DNA from: Streptacidiphilus carbonis
GTDB taxonomy: Bacteria; Actinomycetota; Actinomycetes; Streptomycetales; Streptomycetaceae
Length of the DNA: 64,000 nt
NCBI RefSeq assembly: GCF_000787775.1
Contig: NZ_BBPM01000032.1
Location: 1-64,000, forward strand
Direction: 5' to 3'
The notes below the pieces were generated by a model. The model was given only the letters and a program-made list of their open reading frames with translations, did no database searches and was not told the origin of the DNA. Shown piece by piece: positions 42,713-52,127 of this stretch. Both the position numbers and the translations under genes were made by a program. Position 1 is the first letter of the stretch. Each line of letters starts with the position of its first letter.

Positions 42713-43299
42713 CGGCGGTACTCCTTGCTGGGACTGTGCTCACTGGGGCTGTGCCTGCTGGGGCCCTGCCTGCTGGGGATGCGCCCCTGCGGGGTCCGCG
42801 CCACGGCGGCGGCGATGCGGTCGGTGGCCGCCCCCCGCCAGATGTGGCAGATGGCCAGGGCGAGGGCGTCGGCGGCGTCGGCCGGCTTGGGCGGCGCGTC
42901 CAGCCGCAGCAGCCGGGTGACCATGGCGCCGATCTGGGCCTTGTCGGCGCGGCCGCTGCCGGTGACGGCGGCCTTGACCTCGCTCGGGGTGTGCAGGGTG
43001 ACCGGGATGCCGCGCCGGGTGGCGCAGAGCATGGCCACCGCGCTGGCCTGGGCGGTGCCCATCACGGTGCGGACGTTGTGCTGCGCGAACACCCGTTCCA
43101 CGGCGACGAGTTCGGGCCGGTGCTGGTCGAACCAGAGCTCCAGCCCCTCCTCGATCCGCAGCAGCCGGTGCGCGACGTCCAGCTCGGCCGGGGTGCGGAC
43201 CACGCCGCAGGCGACCATCCGCAGCGGACGCCCGGGGGCGCCGTCGACCACGCCGACGCCGCAGCGGGTCAGACCGGGGTCGACCCCGAGTACGCGCAC
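42709..43299 (-). CDS. ruvC: Crossover junction endodeoxyribonuclease RuvC
   Basis: A 196-residue RNase H-fold resolvase that cuts Holliday junctions. Catalytic acids are visible in [18 protein letters not shown] (Asp7), [18 protein letters not shown] (Glu near 68) and [12 protein letters not shown] (Asp near 142-145). The start is set at GTG 43299 because AAGGG precedes it and the family begins at this VRVLGVDPG. The C-terminal tail is a run of pentapeptide repeats ([15 protein letters not shown]) absent from most RuvC proteins. First gene of ruvC-ruvA-ruvB. Confidence 0.96.
   Translation of the reverse strand: MRVLGVDPGLTRCGVGVVDGAPGRPLRMVACGVVRTPAELDVAHRLLRIEEGLELWFDQHRPELVAVERVFAQHNVRTVMGTAQASAVAMLCATRRGIPVTLHTPSEVKAAVTGSGRADKAQIGAMVTRLLRLDAPPKPADAADALALAICHIWRGAATDRIAAAVARTPQGRIPSRQGPSRHSPSEHSPSKEYRR
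42726..42785. repeat. ruvC: 15-bp tandem repeat in the ruvC 3' end
   Basis: Four degenerate 15-bp units (TGCTGGGACTGTGCT type, plus strand) encode the disordered C-terminal pentapeptide repeats of RuvC. The length is a multiple of three, so copy-number change keeps the frame. Confidence 0.75.
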
Positions 43300-43432
43300 A
43301 CCTGTGCCCTTCACCTCGAACGGATGGTTGCTGGTGAGGCTATCGCCAACCACCGACAACGGGACCCCGGACATGCCGCCGCCCGGCTACCCGCAGGGGG
43401 CGCCGGGCGGCGGCAGGGTCGGGAACTGACGA

Positions 43433-44194
43433 CTACTCGTCCTCGTCGAGCTCGGCGACGACCTCGGCGGAGAGGTCGAAGTTGGCGAAGACGTTCTGGA
43501 CGTCGTCGCTGTCCTCCAGGGCGTCGATCAGCTTGAAGATCTTGCGGGCGCCGTCGGCGTCCAGCTCGACCTGGACGCTGGGGACGAAGTTGGCGTCGGC
43601 CGAGTCGTAGTCGATCCCGGCGTCCTGCAGCGCGGTGCGGACCGCGACCATGTCGGTGGCCTCGCTGAGCACCTCGAAGGTGTCGCCCAGGTCGTTGACC
43701 TCCTCGGCGCCGGCGTCGAGGACGGCCTCCATCACGGTGTCCTCGTCGAGCTTGTCCCCCTTGGGGACCACCACCACGCCCTTGCGGTTGAACATGTACG
43801 ACACCGAGCCCGGGTCGGCCATCGAGCCGCCGTTGCGGGTCATCGCCACGCGCACGTCGGAGGCGGCGCGGTTGCGGTTGTCGGTGAGGCACTCGATCAG
43901 CACGGCGACGCCGTTGGGGCCGTAGCCCTCGTACATGATGGTGGAGTAGTCGGCGCCGCCGGCCTCGGCGCCCGAGCCGCGCTTGACGGCGCGGTTGATG
44001 TTGTCGATCGGCACCGAGCTCTTCTTGGCCTTCTGGATGGCGTCGTAGAGCGTGGGGTTGCCGGCCGGGTCGCCGCCGCCGGTGCGGGCCGCCACCTCGA
44101 TGTTCTTGATCATCTTCGCGAAGAGCTTGCCGCGCTTCGCGTCGATGGCGGCCTTCTTGTGCTTGGTGGTAGCCCACTTGGAGTGGCCGGACAT
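43433..44194 (-). CDS. YebC/TACO1-family transcriptional or translational regulator
   Basis: A 253-residue YebC/PmpR-family protein. The N-terminus [31 protein letters not shown] is highly conserved, as is [22 protein letters not shown] and [18 protein letters not shown]. Members are described both as DNA-binding regulators (PmpR) and as factors easing ribosome stalling at proline-rich stretches (TACO1, YebC2); the sequence alone does not decide. The ATG at 44194 has AAGGAG upstream. It precedes ruvC on the same strand, the usual bacterial linkage. Confidence 0.94.
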   Translation of the reverse strand: MSGHSKWATTKHKKAAIDAKRGKLFAKMIKNIEVAARTGGGDPAGNPTLYDAIQKAKKSSVPIDNINRAVKRGSGAEAGGADYSTIMYEGYGPNGVAVLIECLTDNRNRAASDVRVAMTRNGGSMADPGSVSYMFNRKGVVVVPKGDKLDEDTVMEAVLDAGAEEVNDLGDTFEVLSEATDMVAVRTALQDAGIDYDSADANFVPSVQVELDADGARKIFKLIDALEDSDDVQNVFANFDLSAEVVAELDEDE

Positions 44195-44294
44195 CGAGTA
44201 GCTCCTTAAGACAACACCAGAGAAACGAACAACAGACGAGATCCTACCGTCACCCGGCGTCACCACCGGGGGTGCGGGCGCCGCCCCCGGAGTG

Positions 44295-44894
44295 TTACCG
44301 CGGACGGGCCCGGACCATGTCCACGAAAAACCGGTGGATCCGGTGGTCGCCGGTCAGTTCGGGGTGGAACGAGGTGGCCAGCAGACTACCCTGACGGACC
44401 GCCACGATCCGGTCGCCGTCCAGCGCGGCGAGCACCTCCACCCCCTCGCCCACCGACTCGACCCAGGGCGCCCGGATGAACACGCCGTGCACCGGGCCAC
44501 CGTCCAGCCCGCGCACGTCGATGGCCTGCTCGAACGACTCGTTCTGCCGGCCGAAGGCGTTGCGCCGCACCACCATGTCTATACCGCCGACGGTCTCCTG
44601 GTCGTCCCGGCCCTCCAGGATCTTGTCGGCCAGCATGATCATGCCCGCGCAGGAGCCGTAGACCGGCATCCCGTCGGCAACCCGCGCTCGCAGTGGCTCC
44701 ATCAGGCCGAACAGCAGTGCCAGTTTGGACATCGTGGTGGACTCGCCGCCGGGGATGACCAGGGCGTCGACCTCGGCCAGCTCCTCGGGGCGGCGGATCG
44801 GCCGGGCCACCGCGTCCGCCTCGGCCAGGGCCATGGCGTGCTCGCGCACATCGCCCTGAAGGGCGAGTACGCCGACTACGGGAGAGCTGGTCAC
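44295..44894 (-). CDS. pdxT: Pyridoxal 5'-phosphate synthase glutaminase subunit
   Basis: A 199-residue class I glutamine amidotransferase of the DXP-independent PLP pathway. [18 protein letters not shown] starts the fold, [14 protein letters not shown] follows, the nucleophile is in [12 protein letters not shown] and the catalytic His-Glu pair is in [16 protein letters not shown]. It feeds ammonia to PdxS. The GTG at 44894 follows AGAGG. A 10-bp tandem repeat and a terminator-like hairpin lie between it and pdxS. Confidence 0.96.
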   Translation of the reverse strand: MTSSPVVGVLALQGDVREHAMALAEADAVARPIRRPEELAEVDALVIPGGESTTMSKLALLFGLMEPLRARVADGMPVYGSCAGMIMLADKILEGRDDQETVGGIDMVVRRNAFGRQNESFEQAIDVRGLDGGPVHGVFIRAPWVESVGEGVEVLAALDGDRIVAVRQGSLLATSFHPELTGDHRIHRFFVDMVRARPR

Positions 44895-44910
44895 AGTACA
44901 GAACCTCTTC

Positions 44911-44950
44911 GAACGACGAGAAACGACGAGAAACGATGAGAAACGACGCG
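44911..44950. repeat. 10-bp tandem repeat between pdxS and pdxT
   Basis: Four units of (A/G)AACGACGAG (44911-44950, two with one change each) lie just upstream of the pdxT ribosome-binding site. The period is close to one helical turn. Confidence 0.75.
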
Positions 44951-44985
44951 AACTGAGGGGACGCGGGAAGGACGGGAAACCGAAG

Positions 44986-45017
44986 GGGGAGCGCGGACCG
45001 TGCGGTCCGCGCTCCCC
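44986..45017 (-). terminator. pdxS: Hairpin downstream of pdxS
   Basis: A 15-bp perfect stem, GGGGAGCGCGGACCG (44986-45000) with 45003-45017, lies 14 bp after the pdxS stop and upstream of pdxT. It may reduce read-through and lower PdxT relative to PdxS. Confidence 0.7.
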
Positions 45018-45031
45018 ACCGAACCTGCTGA

Positions 45032-45946
45032 CTACCAGCCGCGGTTGGCGTACCGCTCGGTCTCGGGCAGGGTGTCGCAGTTGATGCCGACCATGGCCTC
45101 GCCCAGGTTGCGGGAGGCGTCCGCGATGATCTTGGGGTCGTCGAAGAACGTGGTCGCCTTGACGATCGCGGCGGCGCGCTTGGCCGGGTCGCCGGACTTG
45201 AAGATGCCCGAGCCGACGAAGACGCCCTCGGCACCGAGCTGGCGCATCAGCGCGGCGTCGGCCGGGGTGGCCACGCCACCGGCGGAGAACAGCACCACCG
45301 GGAGCTTGCCGAGCTCGGCGACCTCCTTGACCAGCTCGTACGGCGCGCGCAGCTCCTTGGCGGCGGCGTAGAGCTCGTTGTTGTCGTAGCCGCGCAGCCG
45401 GGCGATCTCGTTCTTGATCTGGCGCAGGTGGCGGACGGCCTCGACGACGTTGCCGGTGCCGGCCTCGCCCTTGGAGCGGATCATGGCCGCGCCCTCGGCG
45501 ATCCGGCGCAGCGCCTCGCCGAGGTTGGTGGCGCCGCAGACGAACGGGGTCGTGAAGGCGAACTTGTCGGAGTGGTTCACCTCGTCGGCCGGGGTCAGCA
45601 CCTCGGACTCGTCGATGTAGTCCACGCCGAGCGCCTGCAGCACCTGGGCCTCGACGAAGTGGCCGATCCGGGACTTGGCCATGACCGGGATGGAGACGGC
45701 CCCGATGATCTCCTCGATCATGTTGGGGTCGGACATCCGGGCGACGCCGCCGTCCTTGCGGATGTCCGCCGGGACCCGCTCCAGGGCCATGACCGCGACG
45801 GCGCCGGCGTCCTCGGCGATCTTCGCCTGCTCGGCGTTGACGACGTCCATGATCACGCCGCCCTTGAGCTGCTCGGCCATACCGCGCTTGACGCGGGCGG
45901 TGCCGACCGAGGGCTGGTCGGTGGGGGCGGGAGTGTTGGTGGACAC
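45032..45946 (-). CDS. pdxS: Pyridoxal 5'-phosphate synthase lyase subunit
   Basis: A 304-residue TIM-barrel that joins ribose 5-phosphate, glyceraldehyde 3-phosphate and ammonia into [47 protein letters not shown] is nearly invariant in the family. [14 protein letters not shown] contains an active-site Lys and [15 protein letters not shown] the phosphate loop. The GTG at 45946 has GAGGT upstream; the frame extends further but the family N-terminus begins here. Confidence 0.97.
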   Translation of the reverse strand: MSTNTPAPTDQPSVGTARVKRGMAEQLKGGVIMDVVNAEQAKIAEDAGAVAVMALERVPADIRKDGGVARMSDPNMIEEIIGAVSIPVMAKSRIGHFVEAQVLQALGVDYIDESEVLTPADEVNHSDKFAFTTPFVCGATNLGEALRRIAEGAAMIRSKGEAGTGNVVEAVRHLRQIKNEIARLRGYDNNELYAAAKELRAPYELVKEVAELGKLPVVLFSAGGVATPADAALMRQLGAEGVFVGSGIFKSGDPAKRAAAIVKATTFFDDPKIIADASRNLGEAMVGINCDTLPETERYANRGW

Positions 45947-46108
45947 GAAAGACCTCACTGGAGAAAGCGGAGCATGAACAGAGCGGAGCAGTAGTGCGAC
46001 AAGCCCATGGTAGGCCCACCGCACCCCGGACCGATTGCTCCACCGGGTCCATCGGACGTAGATCACACACTCCGCCGTGGCACTCGCAGGAAGCGCCGCG
46101 GTCCGGGC

Positions 46109-46645
46109 TCAGACCGGCGCGACCAGCACCTGCGGGGCCGCGTCGTCCATCTCGAAGGTCTGCGGGAAGGGCGCGTGCCCGGCCAGCCGGAGGATCCGCA
46201 CGATCCGGTGCCGGCGCACCGCCCGGGCCGCCCGGACCGAGTCGTTGTGGAAGGTGCGCGCCATCGGGACCCGGCGCACCGACGAGCTGAGCTCGACCAC
46301 GTACTCCTCGCCGCCGACCAGTTCACGCAGCGCCTTGACCTGCTCGGGCTCGGCGAAGACGGCCCGCAGCGCCTGGCTCAGATTGCTCTCGGCCAGCTCC
46401 CGGCCCTCCTCCGGCGCGGTCCGCGCCGCGTGCGCCGCCTGGTAGAGCACCACCGAGGCGGCCGGGTCCAGCAGGGTGGAGGTGGACAGCTCCAGGGCCG
46501 CCGAGGCACGGCGCAGCAACTGCGCGTCGAGCCCCGCCCGGCCGGCGTCGATGCGCGCGTGCAGGCGGTCCAGCCGTCCGGCGGTCCAGCTGAGGTAGAG
46601 GCCGACGAGGACAACGGCGAAGGCGACCCAGATCCAGATGCTCAC
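46109..46645 (-). CDS. Membrane-anchored hypothetical protein, weakly LemA-like
   Basis: A 178-residue protein with one N-terminal helix ([18 protein letters not shown]) followed by a helical region [30 protein letters not shown] that vaguely recalls LemA proteins, although the PNLV-type LemA signature is missing. The C-terminal part ([47 protein letters not shown]) is conserved-looking and basic. The start is GTG at 46645. It follows pimA on the same strand by 31 bp and may belong to the PIM transcript. Function unknown. Confidence 0.7.
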   Translation of the reverse strand: MSIWIWVAFAVVLVGLYLSWTAGRLDRLHARIDAGRAGLDAQLLRRASAALELSTSTLLDPAASVVLYQAAHAARTAPEEGRELAESNLSQALRAVFAEPEQVKALRELVGGEEYVVELSSSVRRVPMARTFHNDSVRAARAVRRHRIVRILRLAGHAPFPQTFEMDDAAPQVLVAPV

Positions 46646-46676
46646 GAAGGGTCACTGTAGAGGCTGGACAGCCCGC

Positions 46677-47858
46677 TCAGTCCCGCGCCAGCCCCAGCCG
46701 CGCCCGCCAGCCGCCGCCCGGGTCCTCCTCGACGATGGCGGCCGCGCCGGTGGTGACCGTCTCGTAGACGGAGAGGATGTCCGCGCCGACGGTCTCCCAG
46801 TCGAAGCGGCGCACGTGCGCGGAGCCGGCCGCGCGCAGCCCGGCCAGCCGCCGCGGGTCGCCCAGCAGCCGGATCGCCGCCTCGGCCAGCGCCTCGGCGT
46901 CCTCGACCGGGAACAGCTCGCCGGCCGCGCCGCCGTCCAGCACCTGGCGGAACGCGTCCAGGTCGCTGGCCAGCACCGGGGCGCTCGCGGACATGGCCTC
47001 GACCAGGATGATGCCGAAGCTCTCGCCGCCGGTGTTGGGCGCGACATAGAGGTCCACGCTGCGCAGCAGCGAGGCCTTCTCCTGGTCGCTGACCATGCCG
47101 AGGAACTCGATCCGCTCCCGTACCTGATCGGGCAGGCCCTTGACCGCCTCCTCCTCGTCGCCCTTGCCGGCCACCAGCAGCCGCACCCCGGGCCGGGCCG
47201 CCAGGATCCGCGGCAGTGCCTCCAACAGCGTCGGCAGGCCCTTGCGCGGCTCGTTGATGCGGCCGACGAAGCCGATGGTGCCGCCGTCCGGGAGGTCCGC
47301 GCCGCTCCACTCCGGACGGGGCTCGGCGTCGGCGAAGAACGCCACGTCGACGCCGTTGGGGATGACCACCGCGTCCCCGCCGAAGTGCTCGACCAGGGTG
47401 CGCCGGGCGTACTCGCTGACCGCGATCCGGGCACTGATCTTCTCCAGCGCCGGCTGCAGGATCGGCTCGGCGGCGATCATGGCCCGGGAGCGCGGGTTGG
47501 AGGTGTGGAAGGTCGCCACGATCGGGCCGCTGGCGGCCCAGCAGGCGAGCATGCCCAGGCTTGGGCTGACCGGCTCATGGATGTGCAGCACGTCGAAGGC
47601 GCCGTCGTGCAGCCAGCGGCGCACCCGCGCCGCGGACAGGAAGCCGAAGTTCAGCCGGGCCACCGAGCCGTTGTACGGCACCGGGACGGCACGGCCGGCC
47701 GGCACCACGTACGGCGGCACCGGCGTGTCGTCGTCGGCCGGGGCCAGCACCGAGACCTCGTGGCCCAGCCGGATCAGGTGCTCGGCCAGGTCCCTGACGT
47801 GGAACTGCACCCCGCCGGGGACGTCCCAGGCGTAGGGGCAGACGATTCCGATCCTCAC
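46677..47858 (-). CDS. pimA: Phosphatidylinositol mannosyltransferase (PimA-like GT4)
   Basis: A 393-residue GT-B glycosyltransferase of family GT4, transferring mannose from GDP-mannose to phosphatidylinositol on the inner membrane face. RIGIVCPYAWDVPGGVQFHVRDLAEHL is the PimA-type N-terminus, and IHEPVSPSLGM, EPRKGLPTLLEAL and NTGGESFGIILVEAMSA form the acceptor and donor sites. The GTG at 47858 overlaps the acyltransferase stop as GTGA. The order pgsA-acyltransferase-pimA is the same as in mycobacteria. Confidence 0.93.
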   Translation of the reverse strand: MRIGIVCPYAWDVPGGVQFHVRDLAEHLIRLGHEVSVLAPADDDTPVPPYVVPAGRAVPVPYNGSVARLNFGFLSAARVRRWLHDGAFDVLHIHEPVSPSLGMLACWAASGPIVATFHTSNPRSRAMIAAEPILQPALEKISARIAVSEYARRTLVEHFGGDAVVIPNGVDVAFFADAEPRPEWSGADLPDGGTIGFVGRINEPRKGLPTLLEALPRILAARPGVRLLVAGKGDEEEAVKGLPDQVRERIEFLGMVSDQEKASLLRSVDLYVAPNTGGESFGIILVEAMSASAPVLASDLDAFRQVLDGGAAGELFPVEDAEALAEAAIRLLGDPRRLAGLRAAGSAHVRRFDWETVGADILSVYETVTTGAAAIVEEDPGGGWRARLGLARD

Positions 47859-48799
47859 CGTGAGGCCTCCGCGGTCGGCTCCGCGACCGCGGCGGGCGCC
47901 CGGTCCGGGTCGAGGTCGGCCAGCCAGAAGCGCTGCAGCATGTGCCAGTCCTGCGGGTGCTCGCGCACGCCCTCGGACCACACGTCGGCGAGCGTCTGGG
48001 TCATCGCCGCGGCCTTCTCGCGCTTGCTGCCGGCCTCCGGGACCGGGACCTCCTCGTGCACCCGGCCCTTCATCACCGGGGTGCCGTCGTACCAGAGGGT
48101 CACCGGCAGCAGCGCCGCCCCGGTCTGCGCCGCCAGCACGGCCGGTCCGGCCGGCATCCGGGCCGCCTCGCCCATGAAGGTCACGTCCACCCCGGAGGCG
48201 GACAGGTCGCGGTCGCCGACCAGGCAGACCAGTCCGCCCGCACGCAGCCGCTTCGCCAGCGTGGCCAGGGTGTTGGCACCGCCGGTCAGCGGCAGCACCT
48301 CCATGCCCAGGCCCTCGCGGTAGGCCACGAAGCGGTCGAACAGCTTCTCCGGCCGCAGCCGCTCGGCCACCGTGCTGAACGGATAGCCGCGCACCACCAC
48401 CCAGGCGCCGGCCAGGTCCCAGTTGCCCATGTGCGGCAGCGCCAGCACCGCGCCGCGCCCGGACGCCATCGCCTCGTCCAGCCGCTCGATGAACTCGGGC
48501 TCGAACGAGGCGGCGATCCGCTCCCTGCTCCACACCGGCATCCGGAACGACTCGCACCAGTAGCGCAGGTAGCTGCGCATCCCGGCCCGGCCCAGCTCGG
48601 CGATCTCGGCATCGGAGGCCTCGGGGCGGACCCGGCGCAGATTGGACTCCAGCCGCAGCACGCCCTTGCCCCGGCGCTTCCAGACGACGTCCGCGATCCG
48701 CTGGAACAGCCCGTTGGCGGCCGATTCGGGCAGCCGCTTCACCGCCGCCCAGCCCGCGGCGTAGGCGCTGTACGTCAGATGGTCGGCCAGTCCGCTCAC
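47855..48799 (-). CDS. Phosphatidylinositol mannoside acyltransferase (LpxL/HtrB family)
   Basis: A 314-residue membrane-associated acyltransferase. The catalytic H(x4)D motif is in ALPHMGNWDLAGAW and the second conserved block in GLVCLVGDRDLSASGVDVTFMGEAARMPAG. In mycobacteria the equivalent gene between pgsA and pimA acylates the 2-linked mannose of PIM. The GTG at 48799 overlaps the pgsA stop (GTGA), and its stop overlaps the pimA start, so all three are translationally coupled. Confidence 0.92.
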   Translation of the reverse strand: MSGLADHLTYSAYAAGWAAVKRLPESAANGLFQRIADVVWKRRGKGVLRLESNLRRVRPEASDAEIAELGRAGMRSYLRYWCESFRMPVWSRERIAASFEPEFIERLDEAMASGRGAVLALPHMGNWDLAGAWVVVRGYPFSTVAERLRPEKLFDRFVAYREGLGMEVLPLTGGANTLATLAKRLRAGGLVCLVGDRDLSASGVDVTFMGEAARMPAGPAVLAAQTGAALLPVTLWYDGTPVMKGRVHEEVPVPEAGSKREKAAAMTQTLADVWSEGVREHPQDWHMLQRFWLADLDPDRAPAAVAEPTAEASR

Positions 48800-49446
48800 A
48801 GTTGCCCTCCCCCTGCCGCGACCGCTTCGGCCGCCTCGCGGCGCACCGTCAGGATCCGCTGCAGTGCGGTGATCAGACTACCCACCGCGATCAGCCACAG
48901 CGCGATCGGAAGCAGCCAGTCGATGTAGGGCACACCGAAGCCGTGCAGCCCGGCGAGACCGGCCAGGACGAGGGTCACCACCAGCCGCTCGGCCCGCTCC
49001 ACCAGGCCCGACACGTCGCACTTCAGGCCCAGGCTCTCGGCGCGCGCCTTGGTGTACGACACCACCTGCCCGCTGGCCAGGCAGAACAGCGCCACCGCGC
49101 AGAGCAGCAGGTTGTCGCCGCCCCCCGCGTACCACATCGCGATCCCGGCGAAGACCGCCGAATCAGCGACCCGGTCCAGGGTGGAGTCCAGGAAGGCGCC
49201 CCAGACGCTGGAAGTGCCCGCCTGGCGGGCCATATTGCCGTCGACCAGGTCGGAGAAGACGAAGGCGGTGATCACGATGGTGCCCCAGAAGAAACTACCC
49301 TGGGGGAAGAACACCAGTGCCCCGGCGACCACCCCGGCCGTGCCCACCAGCGTGACCATGTCCGGGCTGACACCGATACGCAGCAGGAACGTTGCGAAGG
49401 GGGTGAGCACCCGCGTGAAGAAAGCTCGCGCGTATTTGTTGAGCAT
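48796..49446 (-). CDS. pgsA: CDP-alcohol phosphatidyltransferase (phosphatidylinositol-phosphate synthase)
   Basis: A 216-residue integral membrane enzyme with about six helices. The CDP-alcohol signature DG(x2)AR(x8)G(x3)D(x3)D is complete in SDLVDGNMARQAGTSSVWGAFLDSTLDRVAD. In actinomycetes with this gene order the product is phosphatidylinositol phosphate, the precursor of PIMs. I choose ATG 49446 (MLNKYARAFF), where the homologous part begins. An in-frame ATG at 49533 would add a GSTA repeat segment of 29 residues. Confidence 0.9.
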   Translation of the reverse strand: MLNKYARAFFTRVLTPFATFLLRIGVSPDMVTLVGTAGVVAGALVFFPQGSFFWGTIVITAFVFSDLVDGNMARQAGTSSVWGAFLDSTLDRVADSAVFAGIAMWYAGGGDNLLLCAVALFCLASGQVVSYTKARAESLGLKCDVSGLVERAERLVVTLVLAGLAGLHGFGVPYIDWLLPIALWLIAVGSLITALQRILTVRREAAEAVAAGGGQL

Positions 49447-49484
49447 GGGCCTTCCGACCGCTCCGATCTGACTGAGTTCCGGCT

Positions 49485-49532
49485 CTGATCCGGCAGTGGA
49501 TCCGGCCGTGGATCCGGCAGTGGATCCCGCCA
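49485..49532. repeat. 12-bp tandem repeat upstream of pgsA
   Basis: Four 12-bp units of TGGATCCGGCAG type (49485-49532), three with GGATCC, lie 40-90 bp upstream of the chosen pgsA start. If the upstream ATG were used they would encode repeated GSTA. Confidence 0.8.
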
Positions 49533-49749
49533 TGGTCCGGCCGTGCCCGGGCGGCGCTCTCACGGCGGCCCCCGGTGGGCTGGCCCATGGTATCCGGGTG
49601 CGGCCCGCACGCCGGGGCCGGGCACGCCGCCCGTGCGGGAGCTATGGACCTCGGCCTGTTGCGGTGCCAAGCTCACCATCACCGCGGGTGACCCTCAGTC
49701 AACGCAACGCGGTCCCCGTGGCAGGTACTCCGACTGAATGGAGAGGGCG

Positions 49750-51972
49750 ATGGGTGACAGGACGACAGCGGCATCGGGAGGCCCCGGCAGGGGTACGGCG
49801 GCCGACCAGTACGAGCCCAACCGGCCGGATCTGATCCGCAATGTCGTACTGGTCGGCCACAGCGGGGCCGGCAAGACCACCCTGGCCGAGGGCCTCGCGC
49901 TCGCCACCGGAGCGCTGACCCGGGCCGGACGGGTCCAGGACGGCACCACCGTCTCCGACTACGACGAGATCGAGCACCGCCAGCAGCGCTCGGTGCAGCT
50001 CGCCCTGGTACCGCTGGTGCACGCCGGAGTGCGGATCAACCTGCTGGACACCCCCGGCTACGCGGACTTCGTGGGCGAGCTGCGGGCCGGACTGCGCGCC
50101 GCCGACGCCGCGCTGTTCGTGGTGCCGGCCACCGACGGCATCGACGGCTCCACCCGGATGCTGTGGGAGGAGTGCGCCGCGGTCGGCATGCCCCGCGCCC
50201 TGGTGGTCACCAAGCTCGACTCCCCGCAGGCCGACTTCGCCGCCACCGTCGAGCTGTGCCGCGAGGCCTTCGGCGGGGCCAACCCGGAGGCCGTGCTGCC
50301 GCTCTACCTGCCGCTCAACCGTGGCCCGGCCGGCCCCGACGGCACTCCCAGGATCTCCGGCCTGCACGGCCTGCTCAGCGGCAACTGCTTCGACTACGGC
50401 AGCGGCCGCCGGGTCGAGCACACCCCCGACCACGCGCTCGGCGAGGCAGCCGCCGAGGCCAGGGACCGGCTGATCGAGGCCGTCATCGCCGAGAGCGAGG
50501 ACGAGGCGCTGATGGACCGCTACCTCTCCGGCGAGGCCGTCGACACCAAGACCCTGATCGACGATCTGGAGCGTGCCGTCGCCCGGGGCGCCTTCCACCC
50601 GGTGCTCGCCTCCGCCCCGCCCGCCGAAGGATCCCGCGAGGGCCTGGGCAGCACCGAGCTGCTGGAACTCATCGGCTCCGCCTTCCCCTCCCCCGCCGAG
50701 CACCGGCCGCCGGCCGCCACCACCCCCGACGGCCGCCCCCGCCCGGCGCTGGCCTGCGACCCCGAGGGACCGCTGGCCGCCGAGGTGGTCAAGACCAGCG
50801 GCGACCCCTATGTCGGCAGGCTCAGCCTGGTCCGGGTCTTCTCCGGCACGCTGCGCCCCGACCAGCCGGTGCACGTCTCCGGCCACGGCATGGCCGACCG
50901 CGGTACCGACGACCACGACGCCGACGAGCGCATCGGAGCACTGTCGCTGCCCTTCGGCCGCACCCAGCGCGGCGTGGACCAGGCTGTCGCCGGGGACATC
51001 GTCTGCGTCGCCAAACTCGCCTCCGCGCAGACCGGCGACACCCTCTCCGCGCCCGCCGACCCGCTGCTGGTCGCGCCCTGGTCGATGCCCGACCCGCTGC
51101 TGCCGGTCGCCGTCGAGGCGCACAGCAAGGCCGACGAGGACAAGCTCTCGCAGAGCCTGGGCCGGATCACCGCCGAGGACCCCACCCTGCGGCTCGAACA
51201 GAACCCGGACACCCACCAGTTGGTGCTCTGGTGCCTCGGCGAGGCGCACGCCGACGTGCTGCTGGAACGGCTGCGCAGCCGCCACGGCGTCCAGGTCGAC
51301 CCGGTCCCCTACGCCGTCCCGCTGCGGGAGACCTTCGCCGGGCCCGGCCACGGGCGCGGCCGGCACGTCAAGCAGTCCGGCGGCCACGGCCAGTTCGCGA
51401 TCTGCGAGATCGAGGTCGAGCCGCTGCCCACCGGCGGCGGCTTCGAGTTCGTCGACCGGGTGGTCGGCGGCTCGGTGCCCCGGCAGTTCATCCCCTCCGT
51501 CGAGAAGGGCGTACGGGCCCAACTGCTGCGCGGGGTCAGCGCCGGCTTCCCGGTCGTCGACGTCAGGGTCACCCTGGTCGACGGCAAGGCCCACTCGGTG
51601 GACTCCTCCGACGCGGCCTTCCAGACCGCCGGGGCGCTCGCCCTGCGCGAAGCCGCCGCCGGCGCCGGGGTGCGGCTGCTGGAGCCGGTCGCCGAGGTCC
51701 GGGTACTGGTGGCCGACGAGTACGTCGGCGCGGTGCTCAGCGACCTGTCCGGCCGCCGCGGCCGGGTCCAGGGCACCGAGCCGGTCGGCGTCGGACGGAC
51801 CCTGGTGCGGGCTGAGGTACCGGAGTTGGAGATCGTCCGCTACGCCGTGGACCTGCGCTCGCTGTCCCACGGCGCCGGCGACTTCACCCGAGCCTACGTA
51901 CGCCACGAGGCCATGCCGGAGGCGGTGGCGGCCAAGGCGCTGAGCACCGCGGCGGCCACGGCGCACGGCTGA
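49750..51972 (+). CDS. EF-G-like translation GTPase paralogue with altered G motifs
   Basis: A 740-residue protein with full EF-G domain order. The P-loop is GHSGAGKTTL (residues 36-45) and switch II is DTPGYADF (from 100), so the catalytic His of EF-G is Tyr. The G4 motif reads TKLD (154-157), not NKxD. The switch I region SDYDEIEHRQQRSV departs from the EF-G consensus RGITI. Domain IV (RHVKQSGGHGQFAICEIEVEPLP) and the C-terminal domain V are clear. It belongs with the EF-G2/FusA2-like group rather than the essential EF-G. The ATG at 49750 follows GGAGAGGG. It is divergent from the PIM operon. Confidence 0.88.
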   Translation: MGDRTTAASGGPGRGTAADQYEPNRPDLIRNVVLVGHSGAGKTTLAEGLALATGALTRAGRVQDGTTVSDYDEIEHRQQRSVQLALVPLVHAGVRINLLDTPGYADFVGELRAGLRAADAALFVVPATDGIDGSTRMLWEECAAVGMPRALVVTKLDSPQADFAATVELCREAFGGANPEAVLPLYLPLNRGPAGPDGTPRISGLHGLLSGNCFDYGSGRRVEHTPDHALGEAAAEARDRLIEAVIAESEDEALMDRYLSGEAVDTKTLIDDLERAVARGAFHPVLASAPPAEGSREGLGSTELLELIGSAFPSPAEHRPPAATTPDGRPRPALACDPEGPLAAEVVKTSGDPYVGRLSLVRVFSGTLRPDQPVHVSGHGMADRGTDDHDADERIGALSLPFGRTQRGVDQAVAGDIVCVAKLASAQTGDTLSAPADPLLVAPWSMPDPLLPVAVEAHSKADEDKLSQSLGRITAEDPTLRLEQNPDTHQLVLWCLGEAHADVLLERLRSRHGVQVDPVPYAVPLRETFAGPGHGRGRHVKQSGGHGQFAICEIEVEPLPTGGGFEFVDRVVGGSVPRQFIPSVEKGVRAQLLRGVSAGFPVVDVRVTLVDGKAHSVDSSDAAFQTAGALALREAAAGAGVRLLEPVAEVRVLVADEYVGAVLSDLSGRRGRVQGTEPVGVGRTLVRAEVPELEIVRYAVDLRSLSHGAGDFTRAYVRHEAMPEAVAAKALSTAAATAHG

Positions 51973-52127
51973 GCGCCGGAGTGATCCCTATTGGGCTGAC
52001 GGGCGATGATCGGCGGCGATACCCTGGCATCCGGGCATTCTGACAGCCCATCGGAATATGTTTCAGTGCGGATGATCTGTCAGGCCCGGGGAACAATGAC
52101 GGAGACCGCTGTCGGGAGGGGACCACA

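Noticed and set aside
42726-42785. 15-bp units in ruvC considered as a CRISPR-like array
   Set aside because: Units are contiguous, have no spacers and encode a continuous protein repeat. No CRISPR array or cas gene was found in the window.
49699-51966. A 755-codon minus-strand open frame opposite the EF-G-like gene
   Set aside because: The plus strand encodes an intact EF-G-type protein; the opposite frame has no motif and typical shadow composition.
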